This document shows, piece by piece, positions 55,490-63,535 of a stretch of 64,000 nucleotides of DNA. The DNA comes from DATCMH01 sp036563505. GTDB taxonomy: Bacteria; Pseudomonadota; Alphaproteobacteria; Rhizobiales; Beijerinckiaceae. The translations under genes were made by a program, and so were the position numbers. The stretch lies in the NCBI GenBank assembly GCA_036563505.1, contig DATCMH010000024.1, forward strand, positions 124,001-188,000, read 5' to 3'. Each line of letters starts with the position of its first letter. Position 1 is the first letter of the stretch. The notes under the pieces are model-generated. The model did not search any database and was not told the origin of the DNA. It worked only from the letters and a program-made list of their open reading frames with translations.

Positions 55490-56353
55490 ATGAGCCGGAG
55501 CTTCACGGGAGCGGGCGGCAACCGCCTCGTCGCGAGCGAGATCGGTGGCGGCGACCGGACGGCGCTGCTGCTCCACGGTGGCGGGCAGACGCGGCACGCC
55601 TGGGCGCGAACCGGGCGGCGCCTTGCCGAGGCCGGCTGGCGCGCCATCGCCCTCGATCAGCGCGGCCACGGCGACAGCGCCTGGATGGAGGATGGCGCCT
55701 ATGCCTTCCCGGATTATGGCGCCGACGCCGCATCGGTCGCCCGGCATATCGCCTCCGAGCACGGCGCTCCGCCGGTCGCGATCGGCGCGTCGCTGGGCGG
55801 CATCGCCGCGCTTCTCGCCCTGAGCGCCGGTGAGCCGGTCTTCGCCGGCCTCGTCCTCGTCGACATCGTGCCGCGCATGGACCCGCGCGGCGTCGACCAC
55901 ATCCAGAGTTTCATGGGCGCACGGGCCACTGAGGGATACGCGTCCGTCGAGGAGGCGGCCGACGCGGTCGCTGCCTACCTGCCGCACCGGCCGCGGCCGA
56001 CCTCCCTCGACGGGCTGAAGAAGAACCTGCGCCAAGGCTCTGATGGCCGCTGGCGCTGGCACTGGGACCCGCGCTTCCTCGACGGGCCGCGCAGCATCAA
56101 CACCGAATGGGAGGCGGTCGAAGCGACCTTAATGGCGACCGTGACGCGCTTGAGCGTCCCGACGCTCCTCGTCCGCGGCGGCGCGAGCGAGCTCGTGACC
56201 CAGGAAGCGGCGCAGGAGTTTCTGGCGCTGTGTCCCCGCGCCGAATACGTGGACGTGGCGGAAGCCCGTCACATGGTGGCCGGCGACCGCAATGACGTGT
56301 TCGCTGATGCGATTTTGGAGTTTTTGGCGAAGCTGCCGCTGGTGTCCGACTAA
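55490..56353 (+). CDS. Alpha/beta hydrolase (peroxidase/epoxide-hydrolase-like)
   Basis: This 287-aa hydrolase has ALLLHGGGQTRHAW, ALDQRGHGDSAW, the elbow GASLGG and a C-terminal His in VAEARHMVAGDRND, which closely matches the family ending. The acid residue is near LLVRGGASELV. It is only weakly alike to its tandem neighbour outside motifs, so it is not a recent duplicate. Start ATG 55490. Confidence 0.87.
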   Translation: MSRSFTGAGGNRLVASEIGGGDRTALLLHGGGQTRHAWARTGRRLAEAGWRAIALDQRGHGDSAWMEDGAYAFPDYGADAASVARHIASEHGAPPVAIGASLGGIAALLALSAGEPVFAGLVLVDIVPRMDPRGVDHIQSFMGARATEGYASVEEAADAVAAYLPHRPRPTSLDGLKKNLRQGSDGRWRWHWDPRFLDGPRSINTEWEAVEATLMATVTRLSVPTLLVRGGASELVTQEAAQEFLALCPRAEYVDVAEARHMVAGDRNDVFADAILEFLAKLPLVSD

Positions 56354-56396
56354 GGCCCCCAAAGCGGGTAAGAGGCCGGCTTCTCGCTCCACCCTT

Positions 56397-56484
56397 GTCA
56401 TGGCCGGGCTCGACCCGGCCATCTCGGTTCGGAGGCGGGTACGGCTTCACGCCGAGGTTCGCGGGTCGAGCCCGCGAACGACAT
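56397..56484. repeat. Palindromic repeat, TGTCATGGCCGGGCTCG family
   Basis: Two hairpins, TGGCCGGGCTCGACCCGGCCA (56401-56421) and GTTCGCGGG-TCGAG-CCCGCGAAC (56457-56479), are bracketed by TGTCA and its inverse TGACA-like end. It follows the second hydrolase gene and has no coding potential. Confidence 0.75.
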
Positions 56485-56514
56485 GGGGGAGGGTTGAGGC
56501 GTGTTGGTTTGCGC

Positions 56515-56830
56515 CCGGCTCCCCCTCACCCCTGCTCACCTTCGGTTCGCTTGCTTCGCCTGCCGGTAGGCAGGCGAAGCCCTCTCCCCAGAAGGGAGAG
56601 GGGTTGAGCATCTGAGTTTCGGTTCTGTTTGAGATGGCGTGAAACGGTGGTGCGCGCTCCTCCTCTCCCGGCCGGGGAGAGGGTCGCGTCGGCGGACCGG
56701 CCGACGCGACGAGCGCAACGCAGTGGAGCGAGGGTGAGGGGGTACTCTCCGCTACTCGGACCTCCGCCCAGCGCCCACTCATCCGCCCTCGCTGGCGCGA
56801 GGGCACCTTCTCCCACGAGGGGAGAAGGGA
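56515..56830. repeat. Cluster of three REP-like palindromes
   Basis: Most of this gap is repeat. Unit 1 (56515-56605): CCCCTCACCCCTG, hairpin GCTTCGCCTGCC..GGCAGGCGAAGC, hairpin CCTCTCCC..GGGAGAGG. Unit 2 (56662-56745): CCTCTCCC..GGGGAGAGGG, then TCGCGTCGGC..GCCGACGCGA, ending GGGTGAGGGG. Unit 3 (56776-56830): CTCATCCG, CGCCCTCG..CGAGGGC, CCTTCTCCC..GGGGAGAAGG. They share the variable-plus-conserved hairpin plan of the 54-kb cluster. Confidence 0.85.
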
Positions 56831-56945
56831 TGTGCCGCCTTCGCCCGCGGAGAAGATCTTTCCCTCTTGGCGCGGTTCTCCGAGGGTGCCATGTCTCCTC
56901 TCGTCCGTTCCGCCGCGCCTTGACCGCGGCCTGGGAGAGAGACCG

Positions 56946-57782
56946 ATGTCCACCGTTCCCCTGCGCCATAGCCCGCCTGATTCTGTCGCCGGCGTCGTCG
57001 ATCCGGTCTGGACGCGGCTGCGCCACGAGGCTGAAGCCGCGATGGCGGGCGAGCCGGCGCTCGCGAGCTTCATTCTCACGACCATCATCAACCACGCGAC
57101 CCTTGAGGAGGCGGTGGCGCACCGGATCGCCTCGCGGCTCGCTCATCCGGCGCTGGCGGCCGACCTGATCGCCCAGAGCTTCCTCCAGGCCATCGCCGCC
57201 GATCCGTCGATCGCCGATGCGTTCCGCGCCGATCTTGGCGCGATCGCCGACCGCGACCCGGCCTGCACGCGCCTCATCGAGCCCGTGCTCTACTTCAAGG
57301 GCTTTCATGCCCTCCAGACGCACCGGCTCGCCCACTGGCTCTGGAATCAAGGCCGTCAGGACCTCGCCCTCTATCTCCAGAGCCGCTCGTCGGAAGTGTT
57401 CCAGACCGACATCCACCCGGCCGCCCGCATCGGGCGGGGCCTCTTCCTCGACCACGCCACGGGCCTCGTCGTCGGCATGACCGCCGTCATCGGCGACAAC
57501 GTCTCGATGCTCCACGGCGTGACGCTGGGCGGCACGGGCAAGGAGCGCGGCGACCGCCACCCGAAGATCCGCAACGGCGTGCTGATCGGCGCGGGCGCCA
57601 AGATCCTCGGCAACATCGAGATCGGCGACTGCGTGCGCGTCGCCGCGGGCTCCGTTGTCCTCCAGCCGGTCCCGCGCAACACCACGGTCGCGGGCATTCC
57701 GGCGAAGGTGGTCGGCACGGCCGGCTGCGCCGAGCCGTCGCGTTCGATGGACCAGGTGTTCTTCGGGATGGAAGGCATTTGA
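56946..57782 (+). CDS. cysE: Serine O-acetyltransferase
   Basis: This 278-aa enzyme makes O-acetylserine for cysteine synthesis. The N-terminal helical part (VWTRLRHEAEAAMAGEPALASFI) is followed by left-handed beta-helix repeats with HPAARIGRGLFLDHATGLVVG and the catalytic HGVTLGGTGKERGDRHP. The C-terminal peptide ends in Ile (MEGI), as needed for docking into cysteine synthase CysK. I chose ATG 56946; earlier codons belong to the repeat region. Confidence 0.97.
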   Translation: MSTVPLRHSPPDSVAGVVDPVWTRLRHEAEAAMAGEPALASFILTTIINHATLEEAVAHRIASRLAHPALAADLIAQSFLQAIAADPSIADAFRADLGAIADRDPACTRLIEPVLYFKGFHALQTHRLAHWLWNQGRQDLALYLQSRSSEVFQTDIHPAARIGRGLFLDHATGLVVGMTAVIGDNVSMLHGVTLGGTGKERGDRHPKIRNGVLIGAGAKILGNIEIGDCVRVAAGSVVLQPVPRNTTVAGIPAKVVGTAGCAEPSRSMDQVFFGMEGI

Positions 57783-57853
57783 GGCGCGTTCGACGGCCGA
57801 ATGGTGTAGCGCGGTCGGAGCACTTCAGGGATTGCCAGTTTCCTGCGTCGTGC

Positions 57854-57975
57854 CTCCCTCCCCTCAGGGTAGGGTGGGGTACGCGCCGGCAGGCGCGATA
57901 GCAGGCGATGGGCACAGCGAGGAGGATTGCCGCTGCGCGGCATACCCCACCCCAGCCCTCCCCTGAGGGGAGGGA
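57854..57975. repeat. REPIN-like inverted doublet (sister of 42894-43019)
   Basis: Arms CCTCCCTCCCCTCAGGG and CCCTGAGGGGAGGGAG, GGGTGGGGTA and TACCCCACCC, and variable hairpins CGCGCCGGCAGGCGCG and GCCGCTGCGCGGC face each other around a spacer similar in length to that of the 42.9-kb copy. It lies between cysE and the DUF3126 gene. Confidence 0.88.
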
Positions 57976-58075
57976 GATGAGATCGCCCGGCGCCCTCCGG
58001 GCCTGCCGCGCTTGCTCACCCTGGCGGCCCGTGGCAAGGGGCGGCTTCAAGCAGCCCAGCACACGAGGTGTCCCG

Positions 58076-58288
58076 GTGGACAAATCAGAGATGGCGAAGG
58101 TGGAGCGATACCTGCGCCGCACCTTCGCGAACCATTCGATCCGGGTCGTCGCCCGGCCGAAGAAAACTGACTCGGCCGAGGTCTATATCGGCGAAGAGTT
58201 CGTCGGCGTGCTCTACCTCGACGACGAGGACGAGGACCGCTCCTACAACTTCCAGATGGCCATCCTCGACACTGACCTCGAGGGCTGA
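58076..58288 (+). CDS. DUF3126 family protein
   Basis: This 70-aa protein matches DUF3126 of alphaproteobacteria: VERYLRRTFANHSIRVVARPKKTDSAEVYIGEEFVGVLYLDDEDEDRSYNFQMAILD. I chose GTG 58076; an ATG at 58091 (MAKVERYL) is also possible. Families of this kind often follow cysE, as here. The function is unknown. It ends directly next to the convergent gene at 58289. Confidence 0.9.
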   Translation: MDKSEMAKVERYLRRTFANHSIRVVARPKKTDSAEVYIGEEFVGVLYLDDEDEDRSYNFQMAILDTDLEG

Positions 58289-58963
58289 TCATCGCGTCCC
58301 GAAGCTCTGGGCGAGGCCCTGAACGACGCGCTCCCATTCGGCGAGCAAGACCGGCGCGAAGCGCACGCGAAGGTCGATCTCGCTCAAGCGCAGCTCGGAG
58401 AGGCAGGCCGCGGGCTCGCTCGGGGCGGCGCAGCGCGCCGTGAACCGCCGGCCATCCGGCGGGACGACGTAGAAGGTCTCGCCCTCGAACGGGGTGCCGG
58501 GCCGGAACTCGCGGCGGATCAGGCCGCCCTCGACGGGCACCGCTGCGGCGGCCACGAAACGGGCGTAGAGCGTTCCGGCGCGCTCGGCCGGCGACGGCCC
58601 AGTCTCGACGGGCAGGATCGCCACGTGAAGGATCTCGCGCCCGAGCGGGTCTCCTGCGCTCGGGGCGGGGTCGAGGAGGGCCGCGAGCGGCACCTTCAGC
58701 TCCAGCGCATCGGTGGCGCCGCCGACGCGCGGCATCGACGGTCCGAGCCAGGCTTGAGGCACCTTGATCGTCAGCGCGCCGACCCGGAACGGGACGAGCG
58801 CGGGCTCCGGCGCCACCGGCCTGCGCAGCCAGAGCGTGCCCGCCAGCGCGCCGGCGCAGAGCGCGCCCGCGAGGAGCAAGGCCGCCCGGCCCACGAGCCC
58901 GTCGACGCGCGTCGGCGGCACGACGGCGGAGCGGCGGAGCGCGGCGGTGTCCAGGCTTGGCAT
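58289..58963 (-). CDS. Hypothetical membrane-anchored protein
   Basis: I do not recognise this 224-aa protein. A cytosolic N-terminus of about 24 residues is followed by one membrane helix (residues 27-46) and an extracytoplasmic domain of about 175 residues with two cysteines (RCAAPSEPAACLSEL) that could form a disulfide. Its stop codon directly abuts the DUF3126 stop on the other strand. The composition is consistent with its neighbours. Confidence 0.75.
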   Translation of the reverse strand: MPSLDTAALRRSAVVPPTRVDGLVGRAALLLAGALCAGALAGTLWLRRPVAPEPALVPFRVGALTIKVPQAWLGPSMPRVGGATDALELKVPLAALLDPAPSAGDPLGREILHVAILPVETGPSPAERAGTLYARFVAAAAVPVEGGLIRREFRPGTPFEGETFYVVPPDGRRFTARCAAPSEPAACLSELRLSEIDLRVRFAPVLLAEWERVVQGLAQSFGTR

Positions 58964-59067
58964 CGGTCGGCGGAGCGGCGGGGCGTGTCGTTAACCATGC
59001 TCGGATCCCGCGCTTAACGTTCCGTTAAGCCTGCGCCAGAGTGAACCCCGGACAGGAGGTTCTCCCG

Positions 59068-59397
59068 ATGCGTCTCGATCCGGCGGCCATCGAATCGATC
59101 GAGGCGCTCGTCCTCGGCTTCGCCTTCGCGGGGTTCATCGCCAGCGCCTTCGAGCTCTTCACGGCGCGCCGGGCGAGCTTCCATCTGCTGCAGGCGGGCG
59201 GGGCGGTGGCGGTCGCGAGCGTTCCCATGCTCGTCTTCAGCGCGCCCTTCATCATCCTGCGCAACACCGTGCGCGGCCGCCGGTTCGAGCACCGCCCGGT
59301 GAGCTTCGTCATGCTCGCCACGATGATCGCCTGCGGATGGAGCCTGATGTCCGGCCGCCTCGTCCTCGACGTCGCGCAGCGCCTCGCCGGCGCTTGA
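59068..59397 (+). CDS. Small membrane protein, possibly DUF6949
   Basis: This 109-aa protein has three hydrophobic stretches (about residues 13-30, 40-64 and 80-97) and a basic loop RNTVRGRRFEHRP. AGGAGG precedes the ATG at 59068 by ten bases. I recall similar proteins labelled DUF6949 in rhizobia, but this is uncertain. It precedes the gamma carbonic anhydrase gene by 61 bp. Confidence 0.7.
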   Translation: MRLDPAAIESIEALVLGFAFAGFIASAFELFTARRASFHLLQAGGAVAVASVPMLVFSAPFIILRNTVRGRRFEHRPVSFVMLATMIACGWSLMSGRLVLDVAQRLAGA

Positions 59398-59458
59398 CGC
59401 TTAGGCCCGGCCCGGGCTGATCTTCCCCACTGGCCGCCGCGCCGGGGGGAGATCATCG

Positions 59459-59989
59459 ATGCCGCTCTACAGCCTCGACGACGAGACGCCGGACCTGCCC
59501 GAGGCCGGGCGCTACTGGATCGCGCCGGACGCTCACGTGATCGGCCGGGTTCGTCTCGAGGAGGAGGTGGGGATCTGGTTCGGCGCGGTGCTGCGCGGCG
59601 ACAACGAGTGGATCACCGTCGGCGCGCGGACGAACATCCAGGAAGGCGCCATGCTCCACACGGATCTCGGCGCCCCGCTCTCCCTCGGGGAGGGCTGCAC
59701 GGTGGGCCACCACGCCATCCTGCACGGCTGCACGGTGGGTGCGAATTCCCTCATCGGCATGGGCGCGACGGTGCTCAACCACGCCCGCATCGGCGCGAAC
59801 TCCATCGTCGGCGCCAATGCCCTCGTCACGGAGGGCAAGGAGTTCCCCGACAATGCCCTCATCATCGGGGCTCCGGCCAAGGCCGTGCGCACCCTCGATG
59901 ACGCGTCCGCCGCACGCCTGCGGCTCTCGGCGGACCACTACGTCGCGAACTGGCGCCGCTACGCGCGAAGCCTGAAGCGCCTCGACTGA
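59459..59989 (+). CDS. Gamma carbonic anhydrase family protein
   Basis: This 176-aa left-handed beta-helix protein has the metal ligands His67 in MLHTDLG, His84 (or 85) in VGHHAILHG and His89, as in Cam-type gamma carbonic anhydrases and the YrdA/PaaY group. RGDNEWITVGARTNIQEG is typical. Metal binding is likely; carbonic anhydrase activity is not certain, since many homologues are inactive when reduced. Confidence 0.92.
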   Translation: MPLYSLDDETPDLPEAGRYWIAPDAHVIGRVRLEEEVGIWFGAVLRGDNEWITVGARTNIQEGAMLHTDLGAPLSLGEGCTVGHHAILHGCTVGANSLIGMGATVLNHARIGANSIVGANALVTEGKEFPDNALIIGAPAKAVRTLDDASAARLRLSADHYVANWRRYARSLKRLD

Positions 59990-60002
59990 AGGCACCTTCG
60001 GT

Positions 60003-60680
60003 TCAGCGGTTCGCGGTGGTGACGGGGGAGGTGAGCCCGCCGAGGGACACCCAAGCCAGGCTGTCCTGCCCCTCGCGCTTGACGAAGACGTAGCCGGTCT
60101 GGGCCCAGGGCAGGACCGCGTTCGTCTTGTTGTCGAGGATGTAGTCGCCGCGGTCGGTGCGGACCATGAGCACCGCGTGGCCTTCGCCCTGGTCGTCGAT
60201 GACGACGGTGATCCGCAGCGCGCGGCGCGGGAGGCCCCGCTCCACGAGGACCTTGCGCTTCAGGAGCTGGAAATCCTCGCAGTCGCCCGCACCGTCGTCC
60301 GGGAAGTCCCAGCGGTCGACGATGCCCCAGTGCAGCTGGTCGGTGATCGGCTTGATGCGGGCGTTGACCCGCTTGTTGACCGAGACGATGGTGTTCCAGG
60401 TCGCGGGGGTGAGCTCGACCGTAGCCGGCTCCGCCGTGTTCACCGCGCACTCGTCGGCGTGGCGCCGGCAGAAGTCGAGCCAGGCCGCGACCGGCTTGGC
60501 GACGCCGTTCCGGTCGATGGGCTGAGTCGCGGACGGAAGGGAAGCCAGCGTCTGCGCCTGCGTCGTGGCGCCACCGATGACGAGGGTCAGACCGAACAGG
60601 GCCGCCTTGCCGAGGCGGGTCGCGGCCAGGGCCGCGTCTTGGAAGCCGAACTCGAACCGCCCGAAGGAACCGTGCCGCAT
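60003..60680 (-). CDS. Transglutaminase-like cysteine peptidase (BTLCP, LapG-like), copy 1
   Basis: This 225-aa exported protease of the LapG/BTLCP family has a signal-type hydrophobic stretch near residues 27-43 and the catalytic triad Cys in GAGDCEDFQLLKR, His in GEGHAVLMVRTD and Asp in YILDNKTN. LapG proteases release surface adhesins when c-di-GMP falls. A LapD receptor is not in the window. A 10-9-10 bp inverted repeat lies just before the start codon. Its paralogue follows upstream at 60921-61541, so the genes are in tandem. Confidence 0.92.
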   Translation of the reverse strand: MRHGSFGRFEFGFQDAALAATRLGKAALFGLTLVIGGATTQAQTLASLPSATQPIDRNGVAKPVAAWLDFCRRHADECAVNTAEPATVELTPATWNTIVSVNKRVNARIKPITDQLHWGIVDRWDFPDDGAGDCEDFQLLKRKVLVERGLPRRALRITVVIDDQGEGHAVLMVRTDRGDYILDNKTNAVLPWAQTGYVFVKREGQDSLAWVSLGGLTSPVTTANR

Positions 60681-60688
60681 GCCCCACC

Positions 60689-60717
60689 AGCTTGGTTAGC
60701 TTTCTTTTAACCAAGCT
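60689..60717 (-). promoter_or_regulatory. Perfect inverted repeat just upstream of BTLCP copy 1
   Basis: AGCTTGGTTA-N9-TAACCAAGCT is a perfect 10-bp inverted repeat whose near edge is 9 bp from the start codon. It could be an operator or, in RNA, a hairpin beside the ribosome site. The second copy gene lacks it. Confidence 0.65.
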
Positions 60718-60844
60718 CGCATGGGGGTGGGGCGGGTCACAACCTCAAAGTTAAACGGTGGTTAACGGGCCGCACCCGACTTTTGTTCCATAACGCACGG
60801 GAAGCTTCGGACGCTTCGAGGCACTGCTCGAGCGCACAAGGAAA

Positions 60845-60870
60845 CGGGGCCGGCTGGTTGGCCGACCCCG
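60845..60870 (-). terminator. Probable terminator of BTLCP copy 2
   Basis: A hairpin CGGGGTCGGCC-N4-GGCCGGCCCCG-like stem (one mismatch) followed by TTTCC on the minus strand lies 51 bp after the stop codon of the gene at 60921. Confidence 0.6.
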
Positions 60871-60920
60871 CGGGCGTGTTCGCAGCGGTGTGGACGGAGC
60901 GACGCGCCCGAGCGCGGTCG

Positions 60921-61541
60921 TCAGCGGTTCGCGGTGGCGGAGGGAGAGGTGGCGCCGCCCAGCGACACCCAGGCCTGGCCCTCCTGGCCCTCGCGCTTGA
61001 CGTAGACGTAGCCGGTCTGGTGCCAGGGCAGGACGGTGGAGGTCTTGTTGTCCAGGATGAAGTCGCCCCTGTCGGTGCGCAGCATCAGCACCGCGTGTCC
61101 CTCGCCCTTCTCGTCGATGACGACGGTCATGCGCATGGCACGGCGGGGCAGGCCGGCCTCGGTCAGGAGCTTGCGCTTGAGGAGCTGGTAGTCCTCGCAA
61201 TCGCCTGAGCCCGTCTCGGCGAGATCCCAGCGGTCGGTGACGCCCCAGTGCTCCTGGTCCGTGAGGGGCCGGACCGACGCGTTCACGCGGCGGTTGACCG
61301 ACACGATGCTGTTCCAGGCGCGGGGCGTGAGCTCGATGAGGGCTGCCTCGCGAGAGTCAACGGCGCATTCCGCCGGGTAGCTGCGGCAGAAGGCGGCCCA
61401 GGCGGGGATGGGGGAAGCTGAGCCTGTGGGCATCACGCTCGATGTCGTCGGCAGCGACGCCGTGGTGATCTGCGCCGCCGCCGGCGCGGCGAAAGCCGTC
61501 GCGAAAGCGAGCACCGCACCGAGCATCAGGTTTTTCGTCAT
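60921..61541 (-). CDS. Transglutaminase-like cysteine peptidase (BTLCP, LapG-like), copy 2
   Basis: This 206-aa paralogue of the downstream gene has a clear signal peptide (MTKNLMLGAVLAFATAFAAPAAA) and the same triad: Cys in GSGDCEDYQLLKR, His in GEGHAVLMLRTD, Asp in FILDNKTS. The two proteins are closely alike from the SLPT region to the C-terminal NR, so they are tandem duplicates. I chose ATG 61541 as the signal-peptide start. Confidence 0.92.
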   Translation of the reverse strand: MTKNLMLGAVLAFATAFAAPAAAQITTASLPTTSSVMPTGSASPIPAWAAFCRSYPAECAVDSREAALIELTPRAWNSIVSVNRRVNASVRPLTDQEHWGVTDRWDLAETGSGDCEDYQLLKRKLLTEAGLPRRAMRMTVVIDEKGEGHAVLMLRTDRGDFILDNKTSTVLPWHQTGYVYVKREGQEGQAWVSLGGATSPSATANR

Positions 61542-61847
61542 GGTTCGTCTCCCGTCCACGAGACCACCATGCCGGGCGCACTTGTCGCGCCGCTTGCCCA
61601 GATACGGACAATTTGAGTGAAGCTAAGTGCTTCTGTTCGTTAAAGGACGTTAGGTGAACCAACCCGTTGACGCGGGTCCCTCGATTGCGCGGGAGCGCGC
61701 TCAGGACTCATTCACGGGTCTGAACGAAATCCTACGTTCCGCCTCGCGGAGCGGCACGGGATAGCCGGCGCGGCGAGGCGGTTTCGGGTCAGGCGGGAAT
61801 GATATGTTCCGTCGGGGGCGCGGCGTTCAAGCTCGCGCAGGGTGCTC
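61542..61847. other. Intergenic region upstream of BTLCP copy 2
   Basis: This 306-bp gap holds a small inverted repeat GAAGC-N5-GCTTC at 61618-61632 and AT-richer sequence near 61600-61660 that may contain the BTLCP promoter. I see no gene or other structure. Confidence 0.5.
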
Positions 61848-62474
61848 TCAGAGCACCACGCCGTCGTCGAAGCGGTCCGGCGAGAGCGGCAGGAAGAACT
61901 CGATCGCGACGCCGGCCTCGAAGCGGCGCACCACCTTGCCGTGGGTCCGGCCGATGGTGACGGCGGTGCCGAGCGCCGGGCCGTTCTCGATCGTGATCGC
62001 GACGCCCGAGAGCGACACGTCGATGATGCGCACCGTCTTCTCGCGCCCGTTCTCGAAACGGAGCACCGCCACCGGGTTGCGCGGGATGATGCGCTCGTGG
62101 CGACGGTCTTCCGGCAGCCCGAGCGCGTTGCGGTTGGCGAGCCAGGTGAGCTGGTTGGCGATCTTGTCCCGCTTGCGCAGCGTCGCCGCGATCGAGATCG
62201 CGAAACCCTCGTCGATGTGACGGGTGACCTCGCCCTCAACGCGCCCGAGATGCTCGAAATACACGATCACGCGGTCGCCGATGGCGCCGCGCACCGGTGC
62301 GGTGAGAAGGGCGCCGCCGGGCGAGATGTCGAGGGTCTGACAGGGGTACTCGAGCCGGTTCGGCAGCATGTAGCGACCGAGCAGTGCCACCGGCACGCGG
62401 TAGTGGCGCCGGCGATCGGTGAGGCGCAGGCGGGCACGCGGCGGCTCGAGAACGGTCTGATCGGACGTGATCAC
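61848..62474 (-). CDS. Tandem PilZ-domain protein
   Basis: This 208-aa protein has two PilZ-like domains. The first has RRRHYRVPV and DISPGG, fitting the RxxxR and (D/N)xSxxG motifs that bind cyclic di-GMP. The second has RRHERIIPR and DVSLSG. It starts with GTG at 62474. It is likely a cytosolic c-di-GMP receptor; its output is unknown. It follows the PAS-domain gene by 74 bp in the same direction. Confidence 0.92.
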   Translation of the reverse strand: MITSDQTVLEPPRARLRLTDRRRHYRVPVALLGRYMLPNRLEYPCQTLDISPGGALLTAPVRGAIGDRVIVYFEHLGRVEGEVTRHIDEGFAISIAATLRKRDKIANQLTWLANRNALGLPEDRRHERIIPRNPVAVLRFENGREKTVRIIDVSLSGVAITIENGPALGTAVTIGRTHGKVVRRFEAGVAIEFFLPLSPDRFDDGVVL

Positions 62475-62548
62475 GCCTGTCTTCCGACGCAGGACGAAGG
62501 TCCCGCTGCGGAACAGGTAAGCGATCCCGGGTTAACGCCGGCTTTCGG

Positions 62549-63115
62549 TCAGCTCCGCCCGCCCCGATGCACCACGAAGAGGCGCCGCGCGTCCGCCCCC
62601 GGACGCGCCGCCGGCGCGGCTGCTCGGCCCGAGGGCCAGATCACCCGCAGGGACACTGTCGTCAGCCGGGTGACCGGGTGCAGCCCGAGCCAGAGGGGGA
62701 GGGCGCCCGTCGACAGGCAGCCGAGGAGGCGCGCATGCGTCTTGCCCCGATGACGCAGCGGCAGGAGGAGCATCTCGAGATCGACGGTCTCCTCCTGCTC
62801 CGTCAGGCCCTGGACGCCTGCGACGACGCCGGCCGTCTCGTCCGAAACGATGTCGACGAAGCGGTCGGCTTCCCGCGCCGCCGGTCCCCAAAAGTCGGAC
62901 AGGCGCCGGCCGCGCAACTCTCCGCCCATCAGCGCGCAGAGGCGGGTCCCGGCGAGGCGGAACTCGGCGCCGGTCTCGCCCATCTCGAGGATGAAGGTGT
63001 CGGCCAGGATGTGGCGGATCTCGCCGGGCTCGATCTCGCCCCGCTCGGGGGCCGCGCGCTCGCCGCGCAACCCGTCCCAATAGGAAAACAGCATTCGTGT
63101 CGCGGCAAGCTTCAT
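62549..63115 (-). CDS. PAS-domain protein (PAS_5 family)
   Basis: This 188-aa protein matches the alphaproteobacterial PAS_5 group: YWDGLRGERAAPERGEIEPGEIRHILADTFILE, then FRLAGTRLCALMGGELRGRRLSDFW. It has no kinase, GGDEF or DNA-binding output domain. The ending is rich in Ala, Pro and Arg. It probably shares a transcript with the PilZ gene. Confidence 0.88.
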   Translation of the reverse strand: MKLAATRMLFSYWDGLRGERAAPERGEIEPGEIRHILADTFILEMGETGAEFRLAGTRLCALMGGELRGRRLSDFWGPAAREADRFVDIVSDETAGVVAGVQGLTEQEETVDLEMLLLPLRHRGKTHARLLGCLSTGALPLWLGLHPVTRLTTVSLRVIWPSGRAAAPAARPGADARRLFVVHRGGRS

Positions 63116-63432
63116 GCGTCGACTTCGTCCTTACGCGTCCGTTCCGTTTCGGGCTTGGCGAAGCCGCTCGGGCCGCCACGCCGCCTGCGCCAGTGCGGGA
63201 CAGGGGCGGGCAACGGAGCGGGTGTCGCACAGGTTAGGCCGGCTGGGGCGGGGACGGATCGAAACCATTTGTTAAGGTTAAGCAGAGGTTGCGATTGCGG
63301 CGCCGCCGCGGCGCTGCGAAGGTTCGTCACCACGGCTTCACTGTTCGACGAAAAAGGTGAGACGCGGCGGGACGATCTCTTGGTCCGGATCGTGCTCGTC
63401 CCGGCGGCGACGCCGGAGATCGCCATGGTCGA

Positions 63433-63466
63433 GGGGAGGGCGCTTCGCGCGCTCCCCATTTTTTTT
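63433..63466 (+). terminator. Orphan Rho-independent terminator
   Basis: The stem GGGGAG-(G)-GCGC / GCGC-(G)-CTCCCC, with a 3-nt loop, is followed by A and eight T residues. It points along the plus strand, but no plus-strand protein gene lies upstream before base 59989. It may end a small RNA or act as a leader attenuator for the rhomboid gene, which starts 70 bp later. The rest of the gap 63116-63535 holds no gene I can support. Confidence 0.75.
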
Positions 63467-63535
63467 GCGCCCTGCCGTTTCCCGCGCCCGGATCGGGCTT
63501 GCGTGCCCTCATCCGCCTCGGCCAATGTCGCGGCG

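Noticed and set aside
61618..61632. GAAGC-N5-GCTTC inverted repeat upstream of BTLCP copy 2
   Set aside because: Five-base arms are expected by chance in a window this size.
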